Assembly: GCF_047730065.1 (NCBI RefSeq)
Contig: NZ_CP159829.1
Coordinates: 2,852,001-2,916,000 of the forward strand
Source: Njordibacter sp028825405
GTDB taxonomy: Bacteria > Pseudomonadota > Gammaproteobacteria > Pseudomonadales > Balneatricaceae
Direction: 5' to 3'
DNA: 64,000 nt
Shown: piece after piece, positions 1-9,067 of the stretch
Position numbering within the stretch: position 1 is the first letter of the stretch
Layout: each line of letters starts with the position of its first letter
The notes under the pieces: generated by a model
The model's database searches: none
What the model was told of the DNA's origin: nothing
The model's input: the letters and a program-made list of their open reading frames with translations, nothing else
Position numbers and translations under genes: made by a program

Positions 1-789
1 GAAAAGTATTGGACGTCGCCTATTGTAGACGTGTGGGGCATCTCGGATTATTCGCTGATCACGGAAGCCAGTGCTATTCTTAAGCGAGCTACACTGCCGT
101 TTTTGGGCTACATTCAAACAGCGGCTAACCATTCACCTTATACCATAGCCGATGACAAAAGTGGATTTATAGCCCAACAACTCACTAGCGCAGAGCTAAA
201 AGATAATGGCTTTTCAAGCCTAGAGCAATACAATGCAGTGCGTTTACTTGACCATAATATTGGCAAGTTGTTTGAGCAATTTAAGCGCAATGAATTATAC
301 GACAATACTATTTTTGTGCTTTTCTCTGACCACCAAGCCTCGTCTGTTCAGGTCAAACACTTACCTGAGTATATTTTTCAGTTTGGCATGGGCGAGTTAC
401 CCGTGCCGTTAATCGTTCATGCCCCTAATCTGATTAGTCCAGAAGTCGATTACACCTTTGGTAGTTTACCTGACCTGCTGCCCACCATCGTCGGACTCTT
501 CCCACAAACCTATCTCAACACATCTTTAGGTCGAGATTTAGCTTGGGCCAAAGGCAAAAACTTACCCACCTATGGCTTTATTCAAGACAGTCGCACCAGT
601 GTTGCCTTTAATGGCGATCAGATTGCTAGCGTTAATCATGTGACTGGGCAGGTCATCAGTGCCAACATAGATGACCAAGGCAGAGCCCTCATGACTAAGC
701 AAAATAACCCTATGGTGGAGGCTGCTAAAGCCTACTATTTAGCCTCGCAATACTTGCTCAAGGCCAATGTAGAAAAGCCCAAAAAATAG
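1..789 (+). CDS. Sulfatase / LTA synthase-family protein, C-terminal part
   Basis: The reading frame is open from base 1, so the 5' part lies outside the window and the first visible start-like codon (GTG at 31) is internal. About 262 residues are seen. Visible family features are a WGISD segment near the left edge and FVLFSDHQAS around residue 108 of the visible part, matching the conserved Asp-His metal-ligand region of alkaline-phosphatase-superfamily sulfatases and LTA synthase-like phosphoglycerol transferases. There are no membrane segments in this part; in the family they are N-terminal, followed by this extracytoplasmic catalytic domain. The substrate cannot be told. Confidence 0.75.
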   Translation, partial: EKYWTSPIVDVWGISDYSLITEASAILKRATLPFLGYIQTAANHSPYTIADDKSGFIAQQLTSAELKDNGFSSLEQYNAVRLLDHNIGKLFEQFKRNELYDNTIFVLFSDHQASSVQVKHLPEYIFQFGMGELPVPLIVHAPNLISPEVDYTFGSLPDLLPTIVGLFPQTYLNTSLGRDLAWAKGKNLPTYGFIQDSRTSVAFNGDQIASVNHVTGQVISANIDDQGRALMTKQNNPMVEAAKAYYLASQYLLKANVEKPKK

Positions 790-935
790 ACCCATGTAAT
801 CAACAGCAACAGTATTATTATACTGGCATTAAAAGGGGAATCATCACAGAGCAAAAGGGTAGTTGGGAGTTGGGAGTTGGGTGGCCTAGTGGGAATGACT
901 GGGCGTCATTGTCGCCACTGTTTAATAAGCGTCAG

Positions 936-1634
936 CTAATAGAAATAGTTAAACACCGTAAATCCACCAAAACCAAAGGTGCCCACCCCAATACCCAGTT
1001 GCAAGTAGCCTGAAAAACCCTCAATGTGCTTGCTAGGGAAGTTAAAAGGTAAACTAATGGCCGCCGATAGAACCGCCATTCCTGCCATTGAACCGATGCC
1101 AAATAGCATCATATAGCCCATGCCCAGCCAAAAATTTTGGACTGCATTTAAGGTGAGTACCACTAATGCCGCCGAACCTGCCATACCATGCATCATTCCC
1201 ACCATTAATGTGCGTACTGGAAATGGCTTACTGTGAGTGTGTTGGTGAGTACTTACATCACTAGAAGCTGAACCTAAGTGGTGCTGATGGGCATGGAAAT
1301 GGCGCTTACCATGATGTTGATGTACATGAAAATGAATACCCTTTCGACTCATGCGCCACAGTACATCCAAGCCCAAATACAGAAGCATAAAACCAACAGC
1401 GCATTCTAAGATAGCAGCAATGTAATGAGGCATTAGAGTATCAGCTAATAAGGCCAAAGTGCCAAACACAAACAGTGTAATTGTATGCCCCAAACCCCAC
1501 ACCGCTCCATGACGCCATGCTGCAGATTGGCCTTGCTTATGGGTCACAATAGAGGCTACAGCAGCCACATGGTCCGCCTCTAAGGCATGTCGCAAGCCTA
1601 TCATGAAGCCCACTAACAAAACGCTTATTTCCAC
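936..1634 (-). CDS. NicO/UreH-like nickel/cobalt permease
   Basis: A 232-residue polytopic membrane protein. The first helix carries RHALEADH, the HxxxxDH-type metal motif of nickel/cobalt permeases, and a His-rich loop (about residues 102-133, many HxH pairs) lies between helices, as expected for a transition-metal carrier. The GTG start at 1634 is supported by AAGGA six bases upstream. It is the last gene of the operon headed by the cobalamin riboswitch and cbtB-cbtA, so cobalt is the likelier substrate. The family (UreH/NicO) is known; choosing cobalt over nickel is inference from context. Confidence 0.7.
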   Translation of the reverse strand: MEISVLLVGFMIGLRHALEADHVAAVASIVTHKQGQSAAWRHGAVWGLGHTITLFVFGTLALLADTLMPHYIAAILECAVGFMLLYLGLDVLWRMSRKGIHFHVHQHHGKRHFHAHQHHLGSASSDVSTHQHTHSKPFPVRTLMVGMMHGMAGSAALVVLTLNAVQNFWLGMGYMMLFGIGSMAGMAVLSAAISLPFNFPSKHIEGFSGYLQLGIGVGTFGFGGFTVFNYFY

Positions 1635-1666
1635 CTAAAATCCTTTTTAAGAGCTCACTCCAAAGT

Positions 1667-2041
1667 TTATGACGCCAAGGTTTGCAGCCGATATATACTC
1701 ATATTGACGTTTTTATGATTTTGGGCAATCACTACTTCAGCGCCTAGGGCGTACAATATCACTTGGGTTTGCTGACCATAAAGGCAGCGTCTAAAACTAG
1801 CATAAGATTGGGTATCGGGGTCTGGGTCTAGGACTTCGAAAATGGCAAATTCATAGAGTGCAGGTAAGTTAAATTCAAGACCCACCGAAGTCATCTGTAT
1901 GTTTGTTGCGGCTTGCCCAAGTCTAACTCCAAGGGCCAAAGGTTGCAGTAGATAGGCCCTGAAGACTGATTCAAGGACATGGTCATAGACCCGCTGATTT
2001 GGCACTTTATGCTTAAACTTTAATAAACCGCGCAGCAGCAT
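1667..2041 (-). CDS. Unknown protein in the cobalt operon
   Basis: A 124-residue ORF whose start overlaps the end of cbtA by 29 bases and which lies 32 bases before the metal permease gene, all on one strand, so it is probably translated from the same mRNA. I do not recognise the family. There is no signal peptide or clear membrane helix and no metal-rich motif; the middle (about residues 60-85) is acidic and aromatic. It could be a small accessory protein of the transporter. A spurious ORF remains possible because it overlaps cbtA and has no clear ribosome binding site. Confidence 0.4.
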   Translation of the reverse strand: MLLRGLLKFKHKVPNQRVYDHVLESVFRAYLLQPLALGVRLGQAATNIQMTSVGLEFNLPALYEFAIFEVLDPDPDTQSYASFRRCLYGQQTQVILYALGAEVVIAQNHKNVNMSIYRLQTLAS

Positions 2042-2732
2042 AACTGGCTAAACCACCTAGGGTAATCCAAAACAAACCATTGGTTATCGCTGTGGCATAG
2101 ATGAACTGGGCTTGCAAACTCTCTAAGCTTGCCACAGCTTCCACATCCGGATGCAAAAAGCCATGAACTAGAGGCTCAGGGGCACCTACCAACCAAGGAG
2201 CAGCCAAAAATGCGATAGCCATTAATTTAGCGAAGCCGTTTAGGAACACAAGGCTAGCGATACCTGCAGCAGTGCCTACAACCGCCAACACCCACCAAGA
2301 TTGTCGGCCCCCAATAGCGGCAGCTTCCATGCTTGGAATTTCTGGTGGCAGGCCTAGTGCTGGGGCCACAAAGAAGGTTAGATAACCCGCCAATCCCCAG
2401 CCCAAGCCACCAGTCCAAGAAAGTTTTAATGCTGCTTTGTCACGAGCTAAGAGCATGCCCGTCAATAAGATGATCGCAAAACCAAACGCAGACAAAACAT
2501 TGGATACCACAGTAAAAGTAAGCCGCTCAAATCCATCCTCAGGACCCCATGCGTTTTCATCATGAGAATGTGAATGGCCATCATTGTGAGCCAGGACAAC
2601 TTCTGGTTGGGCAATTTCAAATACTTCAGCGGCATGAATGATGGGGGACACAGCTAAAGTTTGCACTGCGCTTAAAAACAGGCCCACAACTAAAGCCACA
2701 CCGAGGGCACTAAACACCAGAGAACGAAACAT
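2013..2732 (-). CDS. cbtA: Cobalt transporter subunit CbtA
   Basis: A 239-residue membrane protein with about five or six hydrophobic segments and an N-terminal His-rich loop (HNDGHSHSHDE, about residues 49-59) on the outer side, which fits CbtA, a predicted cobalt carrier found under B12 riboswitches. It follows cbtB with a 27-base gap and precedes the unknown ORF and the NicO/UreH-like permease. Repression when cobalamin is plentiful is expected from the riboswitch upstream of the operon. No unusual features in length or composition. Confidence 0.85.
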   Translation of the reverse strand: MFRSLVFSALGVALVVGLFLSAVQTLAVSPIIHAAEVFEIAQPEVVLAHNDGHSHSHDENAWGPEDGFERLTFTVVSNVLSAFGFAIILLTGMLLARDKAALKLSWTGGLGWGLAGYLTFFVAPALGLPPEIPSMEAAAIGGRQSWWVLAVVGTAAGIASLVFLNGFAKLMAIAFLAAPWLVGAPEPLVHGFLHPDVEAVASLESLQAQFIYATAITNGLFWITLGGLASYAAARFIKV

Positions 2733-2759
2733 AATTTTAACCTAGTAAAGTATTAATTT

Positions 2760-2954
2760 TTAGTGGCAAGGAAATGCAAAAGAATGGCGCGTATCGTGCG
2801 CCGCATTATGTGCGGCGTCCATGGGTGCAAAACCAACACCCAATAATACAACGACGCCAAGAATTAAAGCTGCGGCCATTTGCACATTGTTACTGGTTAA
2901 AGTCTGGCTTGGGACAGCTGTTTTAAGCCTAGAGGTCCGTGTAGTGGTTGTCAT
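2760..2954 (-). CDS. cbtB: Cobalt transporter subunit CbtB
   Basis: A 64-residue protein with one membrane helix and the C-terminal metal-binding tail typical of CbtB (AAHNAAHDTRHSFAFPCH, with spaced His residues). I chose the ATG at 2954 because GGAG lies six bases upstream; the in-frame GTG at 2966 would sit inside that site. It is the first gene after the riboswitch. A short hairpin (CGTGC/GCACG around 2968-2983) lies just before the ribosome binding site and may be the expression platform. Confidence 0.85.
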   Translation of the reverse strand: MTTTTRTSRLKTAVPSQTLTSNNVQMAAALILGVVVLLGVGFAPMDAAHNAAHDTRHSFAFPCH

Positions 2955-3009
2955 GTATTTCTCCACGTGCTTCCCCGCACGATAAAAATTAGGATGAAAG
3001 GCTGTTGAG

Positions 3010-3185
3010 CCATATTTTGTAGGCCGGTCTCCGGGCTAACAAGTAAAACTTGTATACCGTTGCGGGGGCAGCACAGTTCATTTTCAGACTGTTTCCCGTG
3101 AAAGCTAAATTCGTGTAGCCACCTACGGGGCCTACTTTATGCCAATTTGATGGATTTTTGAAGCGTTAATACGAGTGGTTTGATT
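3010..3185 (-). ncRNA. Cobalamin riboswitch
   Basis: On the minus strand the segment reads through the conserved cobalamin (B12) aptamer core, including CTGCCCCCGCAACGGTA and the B12-box-like AGCCCGGAGACCGGCC, about 60-130 bases before the cbtB start. It is oriented towards cbtB-cbtA. The family role is to shut off the downstream genes when adenosylcobalamin binds. Exact ends are approximate because I judged them by eye. Confidence 0.88.
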
Positions 3186-3347
3186 CAACACGCGACCTTT
3201 GGCAAAAAATTTAGCTCAAAAGTTGATTTTTAATGGTCAATCGGGGTTAATTTTTAACTCAAAGTTAACCTTAAACCCTCGAAATAAAGTGACCAGCGAT
3301 GTTATGATGTCAAGCTGATTTCGACAGCCCTAGATAGTGAGAAAATA

Positions 3348-4343
3348 ATGAGCGCATTTGGCACCCAATTTGTTCCAGAAATGGCTTTAACCACCTTTGA
3401 CGGCCAACAATGGAGCGATCCTAGTCTGGTGCCAAGTAACAGCATTTTATTACACCCAGGCGCACACGTATTGCATTACGCAAGCACATGCTTTGAGGGT
3501 TTGAAGGCTTTTACTCATCCCGATGGTAGTCGTCATATTTTTCGCATGGACCAAAACATCGCACGCTTGGCCCAAAGTAGCCGCTTACTATCCTTGCCTG
3601 AAGTCGATGAAGCCATGCTCAGAAAAATGATTTTGGACTTGGTTATACGCTATAAAGACGAGGTTCCGGCGCCCCCAGGTACTCTGTATCTGCGCCCCAC
3701 TCACATTGGTACGGAAGCTGCAATTGGCAAGGCAGCAGCACCTTCGAGCCAATCCATGCTGTATGTATTGGCTTCTCCGGTAGGGGATTATTTTGCTGGA
3801 GGTGATGCCACATTGCGCATACTCATTGATGAAGTGGGCATGCGCTGCGCACCACACATGGGCATGGTGAAAAGTGGAGGTAACTATGCCAGTGCCTTAC
3901 AAATGTTAAATAAGGCGAGGGTTGAGCATAAGGCTGACCAAGTATTATTCTGTCCCGATGGTGATGTGCAGGAAACAGCGGCCGCCAACTTTATGTTGAT
4001 TGAAGGTAATGAGCTAGTGACTAAAGCCTTAGATTCGACCTTTTTACATGGCGTTACCCGTGCATCTGTGCTCACTTTAGCTGCTGAAATGGGCCTGACT
4101 GTAAGCGAGCGCAACCTCAGTGTTGCTGAGTTAATTGAACGGAGTGCTCAGCCTGGTGCAGAGGCTGCTCTCTCAGGCACTGCTGCCATACTCACGCCAG
4201 TGGGAACATTAATATACCAAGGCAAGGACTGCACCTTAGGAACAGGTAAACCAGGGCCCGTGACAATTAAGTTACGTAAAGCCCTCAATGACATACAGTT
4301 TGGTATAGCAACAGATCGCTTTAGTTGGTTAACTCCAGTTTAA
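3348..4343 (+). CDS. ilvE: Branched-chain amino acid aminotransferase
   Basis: A 331-residue fold-type IV PLP enzyme. The PLP lysine is in MVKSGGNYASAL (K175), and FEGLKAF (about 49-55) and the substrate-loop region QETAAANF (about 208-215) match type II branched-chain aminotransferases, which interconvert Leu/Ile/Val and their 2-oxo acids in the cytosol. It is monocistronic and divergent from the cobalt operon, with a weak GAGAAA site before the ATG. Related fold-type IV transaminases with other substrates cannot be fully excluded. Confidence 0.83.
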   Translation: MSAFGTQFVPEMALTTFDGQQWSDPSLVPSNSILLHPGAHVLHYASTCFEGLKAFTHPDGSRHIFRMDQNIARLAQSSRLLSLPEVDEAMLRKMILDLVIRYKDEVPAPPGTLYLRPTHIGTEAAIGKAAAPSSQSMLYVLASPVGDYFAGGDATLRILIDEVGMRCAPHMGMVKSGGNYASALQMLNKARVEHKADQVLFCPDGDVQETAAANFMLIEGNELVTKALDSTFLHGVTRASVLTLAAEMGLTVSERNLSVAELIERSAQPGAEAALSGTAAILTPVGTLIYQGKDCTLGTGKPGPVTIKLRKALNDIQFGIATDRFSWLTPV

Positions 4344-4357
4344 AATGTGTCTCGTCG

Positions 4358-5686
4358 TTAGCCTAATACGGTGCCTGTGCTGTTAGGGTTTATTTTACGA
4401 TTGCGAGAAAACACACCCAAGTTAATGGGTCGACCTGAGTACTTTAGGTTAAAAATTACAGGATCTTGGTCGTGATCTTGCCCTTGCTCACATGCAACAA
4501 TTAATTGTGCCATCATCTCACTGACAATTGGAGCATTTTTAAACTGGTTGCCGCTGGTGCCGATGGCCATATAATATCCTGGTATAGACGATTTATCATA
4601 AATTGGAGCCCAATCCGGCGTTACATCGTACAATTCCACAACACCTTTAGCTTGATTGGGAATTGGCAGGGTTTGAATACGTTGGGCTAAGCGCAGAGCC
4701 TGCACACGCCATTGATCGGTAAAGTCTTTATTGTAATCGTCTGGATCAACCCACTGCTGATCGTCACAGTCAGGGTCTTCACTACCAATGAGAATATGGT
4801 TACCCGTTTCTGGTCGGCAATAGGCATGAATATCGCTGTCAGAACAAACACAGCCTTGCTGCTCGAAGTTAAAGCCCTCTGGTGAAGGCACGTGCGCCAC
4901 CTCGTGTCGTAATGCTCGGGTGGTGATCTTCATATCTTGCTGAGCATCAACCATGGCATTTATTTTTGCCGAATGAGGCCCAGCGGCGTTAACCACAATC
5001 GGCGCGTCAAGTTGATCCCCATTGGTCAAAGTCACCCCAATAATTCTGCCAGCTTGCTGACGGATGGCCGCCACTTTAGTATTAAATTTAAAGCTTGAAC
5101 CGAGAACTTCAGCTGCCCGTTGCAAGTTATGAGTGGCCAACTGTGGATCACTGACGTAGCCTCCGTCAGGAAAGAACACACCACCACCAATTTGTTTACC
5201 ATTGGCTTCGCCAAAACCTTCATCATCAGGGCGCTTAGCTGGCGTATAAGAGTCTATGTTAAAAATGGGCATACGAGCGATGTACTGGGCTTGATCTAAT
5301 TCTTCATAAGGCGCCCCAATGGTGTCTAAAATTGCCATAGTTGGGCGCAAATATTGATTGTTCTCAGTTTTTGAGACCAAGCAGCCTACCGCATGGTACT
5401 TACTATGACCACGCTCATCATCCGCTTGCAAAAACTCGGCCCAATTACTCCAGTAACTGTGGCTTTCGTGCGCTATTGCACTCGTTTCAACTGTCGAATA
5501 ATAGGGTCTAATAATGGCGCACGAACCGCTAGTGCTGCCATAACCAGCAGCCGGTAAGGCGTCAATGTTGAGCGTTTTTTTGCCTTTTCGAGCGAGTCCC
5601 AAAGCGATGGCCGCTCCAATAATACCAGCGCCAATGATAATGGCGTCAAAGTGTTGCTGGGTGGATTTATTGATTGGGTGATTCAT
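4358..5686 (-). CDS. FAD-dependent amine/amino-acid oxidoreductase (DAO family)
   Basis: A 442-residue protein with an N-terminal dinucleotide-binding motif (IIIGAGIIGAAIALGLARKG, about 17-36) and the conserved VVNAAGPHS (about 231-239) of the DAO family, which includes sarcosine oxidase and D-amino-acid dehydrogenase. The C-terminal GYYMAIGTSGNQFKNAP resembles the FAD-binding end of that family. It is convergent with ilvE (14-base gap). It probably oxidises a secondary amine or amino acid; the substrate is not determinable. The 197 bases upstream hold no recognised gene. Confidence 0.75.
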   Translation of the reverse strand: MNHPINKSTQQHFDAIIIGAGIIGAAIALGLARKGKKTLNIDALPAAGYGSTSGSCAIIRPYYSTVETSAIAHESHSYWSNWAEFLQADDERGHSKYHAVGCLVSKTENNQYLRPTMAILDTIGAPYEELDQAQYIARMPIFNIDSYTPAKRPDDEGFGEANGKQIGGGVFFPDGGYVSDPQLATHNLQRAAEVLGSSFKFNTKVAAIRQQAGRIIGVTLTNGDQLDAPIVVNAAGPHSAKINAMVDAQQDMKITTRALRHEVAHVPSPEGFNFEQQGCVCSDSDIHAYCRPETGNHILIGSEDPDCDDQQWVDPDDYNKDFTDQWRVQALRLAQRIQTLPIPNQAKGVVELYDVTPDWAPIYDKSSIPGYYMAIGTSGNQFKNAPIVSEMMAQLIVACEQGQDHDQDPVIFNLKYSGRPINLGVFSRNRKINPNSTGTVLG

Positions 5687-5883
5687 AGGTTGATCCTCTT
5701 GAGGCGCTGGTTGCCTTGCTGCCTTAATGTTTATAATTTAAAGGTGATATGCGTCATAATTGTGAACGCAAAGATGAATTAACAAATAGGTCAATGCATC
5801 ACTATCCTCTCATTAGGCCAAGCGGCCCTAAATATTTCCCCTAACAACCAAAACCCACAAGATCAAGAATGTCTTTCATGAGT

Positions 5884-6933
5884 TTAAAGTAAATTTAATT
5901 CTGGCCAATAATGGGCCACCTTAGCCAGAGCCTTGAAGTTAGTCGCCATCAAATGTCCATCTCTCCATAAGACTTCACCATCAAGTTTGACAGTGGGGTC
6001 TTCAACCATGCCGCAGATTTCGCCTGGTGGATAAGCGCCACAGGTGTGAAAATGTAAATAGCGAGGACTTGTAAACATGGTGTTAGACCAGCGGTCTAAA
6101 TCGACTTGTGGGTCCAGTGGAAAGGCGGTAGCTGGATGCAGACCTAAATGCCATGAGTCAACGATCCAAGGCTCTATGTTAAATTGCTCAGCAACTTTCC
6201 GATAATGATCTTGAACTGCACCTATGTCCTTATCATTGCCTTCAAATGAACTGATCACCCCTTGCTCTATAACTGCAATAATGCCCTCTGGTAGCGACAA
6301 GCAAGCCGGTGAGTAAACCTTAGAACCCGTTGGGGCTAACCCATGGCGAAACGCAACCCTTCCACTAAAGGTAGAGGCGGGTATGGGTTGACTAACTGCT
6401 GCAGGAAAGCGAACCACAGATACGTCTGTGGCTGTTTGGTCTATTTTTTGGGGGGCTTTACCTTGCAACTGAGTCCCAAAGGGACAGGTAATTTCTATGT
6501 TTTCTGCATTATCAAAAATGTCATTGACTGCCGTTTTTAGTGCCACCATGGCGGCATGAGGCACGGTACCTAAACCACTTTGTAACTGCTCTAGTGTGCG
6601 CGTGTAGGTCATTAATTTACCTGGGCCATGGTGATTAACCTCAAACCGGTCTTGATCGCCAATACGGGCCAAGAAAATAATCCAATCCCAGTGTTGCTGT
6701 TTTAACATCTGTTCCAATTGTGGATTTGCGCTATTGCTTGGCTCTTCAACCTCTAACACTTCAACCACCGCCTCAAGTTGATCGATGGCGAACTCGCACA
6801 ATGCTTTAGGCAGTTGACTGTCATACCAACCAAACTTTGGGTTTTCCTGTACCAGAAGCACCCGTTGACCTGGTCGCAGATCGATGGCTCCTTGTAGAAG
6901 ATTATTCAAACCGACTTGTAGCTTAGTCTTCAT
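5884..6933 (-). CDS. M29 aminopeptidase / NicX-like metalloenzyme (tentative)
   Basis: A 349-residue soluble protein. The overall length and C-terminal motifs (HTCGAYPPGEICGM, about 297-310, and acidic/His residues nearby) recall the aminopeptidase T (M29) superfamily, which also contains the ring-opening enzyme NicX; the assignment is tentative. Its start overlaps the stop of the XRE-cupin regulator by four bases (ATGA), so the two are translationally coupled. It closes a minus-strand operon with an ABC importer, an AhpD-like protein and a 2OG oxygenase, suggesting hydrolysis or ring-opening of an imported organic nitrogen compound. Confidence 0.45.
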   Translation of the reverse strand: MKTKLQVGLNNLLQGAIDLRPGQRVLLVQENPKFGWYDSQLPKALCEFAIDQLEAVVEVLEVEEPSNSANPQLEQMLKQQHWDWIIFLARIGDQDRFEVNHHGPGKLMTYTRTLEQLQSGLGTVPHAAMVALKTAVNDIFDNAENIEITCPFGTQLQGKAPQKIDQTATDVSVVRFPAAVSQPIPASTFSGRVAFRHGLAPTGSKVYSPACLSLPEGIIAVIEQGVISSFEGNDKDIGAVQDHYRKVAEQFNIEPWIVDSWHLGLHPATAFPLDPQVDLDRWSNTMFTSPRYLHFHTCGAYPPGEICGMVEDPTVKLDGEVLWRDGHLMATNFKALAKVAHYWPELNLL

Positions 6934-7517
6934 CGCCGTTCCGCCTGCACCGTCAAAAAAGTAAAGGTCTCGGTAATGACTTCAGTAAAACCATGGCTTA
7001 ATTCTGCATCAACGCTAATGCTATCACCAGGGTTCAATATAAAATCGCGCTGGCCATATTGGTAAATAGCTTGTCCTTGCAAGGCATACACAAACACCAC
7101 CCCGTGGCTAACATACTGGGGTGGATGGGAATCCTGTCGCACCAGAGTCACAGACCGAGCCTCAAATTGTAGTTCGCTGCGAGTATGGAGGGCTAAACTG
7201 ACGTATTGATGGCTATGCTCGCCCACCAAACGTGTAGAGACTAGGCCCTCCCCACTTTTAACGTGAGTATAGTCCGAATGCTCGGTTGCTATTTCTCTAA
7301 AAAAACTGACTAATGGCACATTAAGTGCCTGACTAAGGGCATTCAGTGTGGCCATGGAAGCGGATGCGTGGCCGCGCTCTAGGCGACTGATCATGGCGGC
7401 TGATATGCCAGATTTTTGTGATAATGCTCGTGCAGTAAGGCTATGAGATTTTCTAATATCTCGCAAGGCTGAACCGAGTGCGGCATCAAGGGTGTTAGAC
7501 GAAGGTAGTGCACTCAT
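6930..7517 (-). CDS. XRE-family regulator with C-terminal cupin
   Basis: A 195-residue regulator: an N-terminal helix-turn-helix (about residues 10-65, with ALSQKSGISAAMISRLERG) and a C-terminal cupin domain (about 120-195) that in this family senses a small ligand. It lies inside the ABC/oxygenase operon, three bases from the 2OG oxygenase gene and overlapping the next gene by four. It is the likely local regulator of this unit and of the divergent binding-protein gene; repeated TGCAA boxes between the divergent units are candidate operators. Confidence 0.85.
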   Translation of the reverse strand: MSALPSSNTLDAALGSALRDIRKSHSLTARALSQKSGISAAMISRLERGHASASMATLNALSQALNVPLVSFFREIATEHSDYTHVKSGEGLVSTRLVGEHSHQYVSLALHTRSELQFEARSVTLVRQDSHPPQYVSHGVVFVYALQGQAIYQYGQRDFILNPGDSISVDAELSHGFTEVITETFTFLTVQAERR

Positions 7518-7520
7518 GAC

Positions 7521-8468
7521 TTAGTCCCGGTATGAAAAAGCTTTCTTAAAACGTCGCTGCAGATAATCACCACAGGTCATGGCAGGAAGATCTCCATCAT
7601 ATTGAGTACCCATAATGGATCTTGGATCGATCACTGTTTCGGGATTCGGATCATAGGCCAATACAATGGACAAACGCTCATAGCCCGAACTGTTGATGAC
7701 GCGATGTGGCGTTGATTTATAAGCCCCTGCAGTCCAATGAGTGAGCAGATCACCAACATTGACGACCAAACTACCTTCGATCGGGGGAGCCTCTAGCCAT
7801 TCGCCGTTAACATCCTGCACTTGCAGACCACCCACATGGTCTTGGCAGAGCAAAGTTAAGGTGCCAAAGTCCGTATGTGGTCCGACCCCAAATTGGTTAG
7901 GATTCGTTTCTTCTTGATTAGGATAATAGACTAATGATGCACGACTTAAGGGCCGTTGGATGGTCTGCAAAAAGAAGTCCTCCTTGAGCCCAAGGCCCAG
8001 TGCGAAGCCACGCATAAGGTGATGTGCGACTTGATGGGCTTGGTTAAAGTAGGCATTACCTAAGCTTTCAAGTTGCGGTGCAAAGGCTGGCCACCGGTTG
8101 CTACCTCTTAATGAGTGATCCCCAAAGTGGTGAGCATCTTCAGCCCCCCAAATATAACTTTCTTTAAAATCTGATAGGGCATTATCATCCATTTTTGCCT
8201 GCCCAGAACCTAACCAACCTCGGTGATTTTTAGACACACTCACGGATTGCTTTTGCTCATCTGGCGCACGAAAAAAGGTTAATCCAGATTGGTAGAGTTG
8301 GTTAATGAGATGAGGATCCATGCCGTGACCGGTCACATACAAGAAGCCCAAGTTCTGGCTTGCATGATGAAGGCTTTTTGCCACTTCAATATCCGCTTCA
8401 CCCAATACTAAAGAAGAGATATCAATGACTGGTATTTGATCAGCACTAACCCGCTTTACCTTACTCAT
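7521..8468 (-). CDS. 2-oxoglutarate/Fe(II) oxygenase, isopenicillin N synthase family
   Basis: A 315-residue enzyme. The iron-binding triad is visible as HTD (H198, D200) and H255 in PHRVINS, and R265 in ERLSIVLAYDP is placed to bind the 2-oxoglutarate carboxylate. The N-terminal DIOX_N-like region (about 12-120) contains GFLYVTGHG. The family hydroxylates or oxidatively modifies small molecules in the cytosol. Its start overlaps the AhpD-like gene by four bases. The neighbours (importer, AhpD-like, M29-like) suggest a catabolic step; the substrate is unknown. Confidence 0.83.
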   Translation of the reverse strand: MSKVKRVSADQIPVIDISSLVLGEADIEVAKSLHHASQNLGFLYVTGHGMDPHLINQLYQSGLTFFRAPDEQKQSVSVSKNHRGWLGSGQAKMDDNALSDFKESYIWGAEDAHHFGDHSLRGSNRWPAFAPQLESLGNAYFNQAHQVAHHLMRGFALGLGLKEDFFLQTIQRPLSRASLVYYPNQEETNPNQFGVGPHTDFGTLTLLCQDHVGGLQVQDVNGEWLEAPPIEGSLVVNVGDLLTHWTAGAYKSTPHRVINSSGYERLSIVLAYDPNPETVIDPRSIMGTQYDGDLPAMTCGDYLQRRFKKAFSYRD

Positions 8469-9055
8469 AATGAGTCACTACTCCCGCTATAGTAACCAAC
8501 AATATCTCCGTCTGTTGTGACTCCCAAGCCATTCAAACACCGATTTACATAGCAGAAGTAGCCTATAATTTGATTAGCCTCCAAGATTTCACCATCATCA
8601 AGCCCAGCATCTTGCAAGGCTTGAACGTCTGTTTGTACCATAGCCCCTGGCGTGAGGGTCAACTTCTGGGTATAGCGCATCAAGGCTAATTCAGCACCTT
8701 CAAAGACCCGTTCAGGATGCTGCTGACGAAGCGCTTTCTCTACTGCTAGAGCTCGTTCTGGAATGCCTATTAAGTGACTGGCATTAGCCCAATGATTTGC
8801 ATAAGAATAGGCACATTGATTGAGCATGGAAACATAAGAGCCAATCACCTCCTGCAACCACATAGGTAATGTATTAGCCTCATCATGCAGTGCCGCACGA
8901 TATAATTTCACATGACCAAGCATGGTATTGGGTCTCAGGGAGTGAACCCTCATAACATTATCTACTGTACCGTGAGGCGTACGCGCTAAGCTTAAAGCGT
9001 CCATGAGTTCTGGACTAGCGACGTCATCATTAACCATTTCTATCCAAGCACTCAT
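8465..9055 (-). CDS. AhpD-like / carboxymuconolactone decarboxylase-family protein
   Basis: A 196-residue helical protein of the peroxidase-related AhpD family, with NTMLGHVKLYRAAL (about 43-56) and an active-site-like segment LNQCAYSYANHW near residue 80. The usual CxxC of AhpD is CxxS here, so the resolving cysteine is missing while the His is kept. Peroxidase activity by the classical mechanism is therefore doubtful, and a role in substrate turnover with the neighbouring oxygenase is possible. It lies 12 bases after the permease gene. Confidence 0.72.
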   Translation of the reverse strand: MSAWIEMVNDDVASPELMDALSLARTPHGTVDNVMRVHSLRPNTMLGHVKLYRAALHDEANTLPMWLQEVIGSYVSMLNQCAYSYANHWANASHLIGIPERALAVEKALRQQHPERVFEGAELALMRYTQKLTLTPGAMVQTDVQALQDAGLDDGEILEANQIIGYFCYVNRCLNGLGVTTDGDIVGYYSGSSDSL

Positions 9056-9067
9056 TACCTATCTCCT

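Noticed and set aside
855..885. Short tandem GTTGGGA repeats downstream of the sulfatase-like gene
   Set aside because: Only about three units; no array or functional context, so not reported as a feature.
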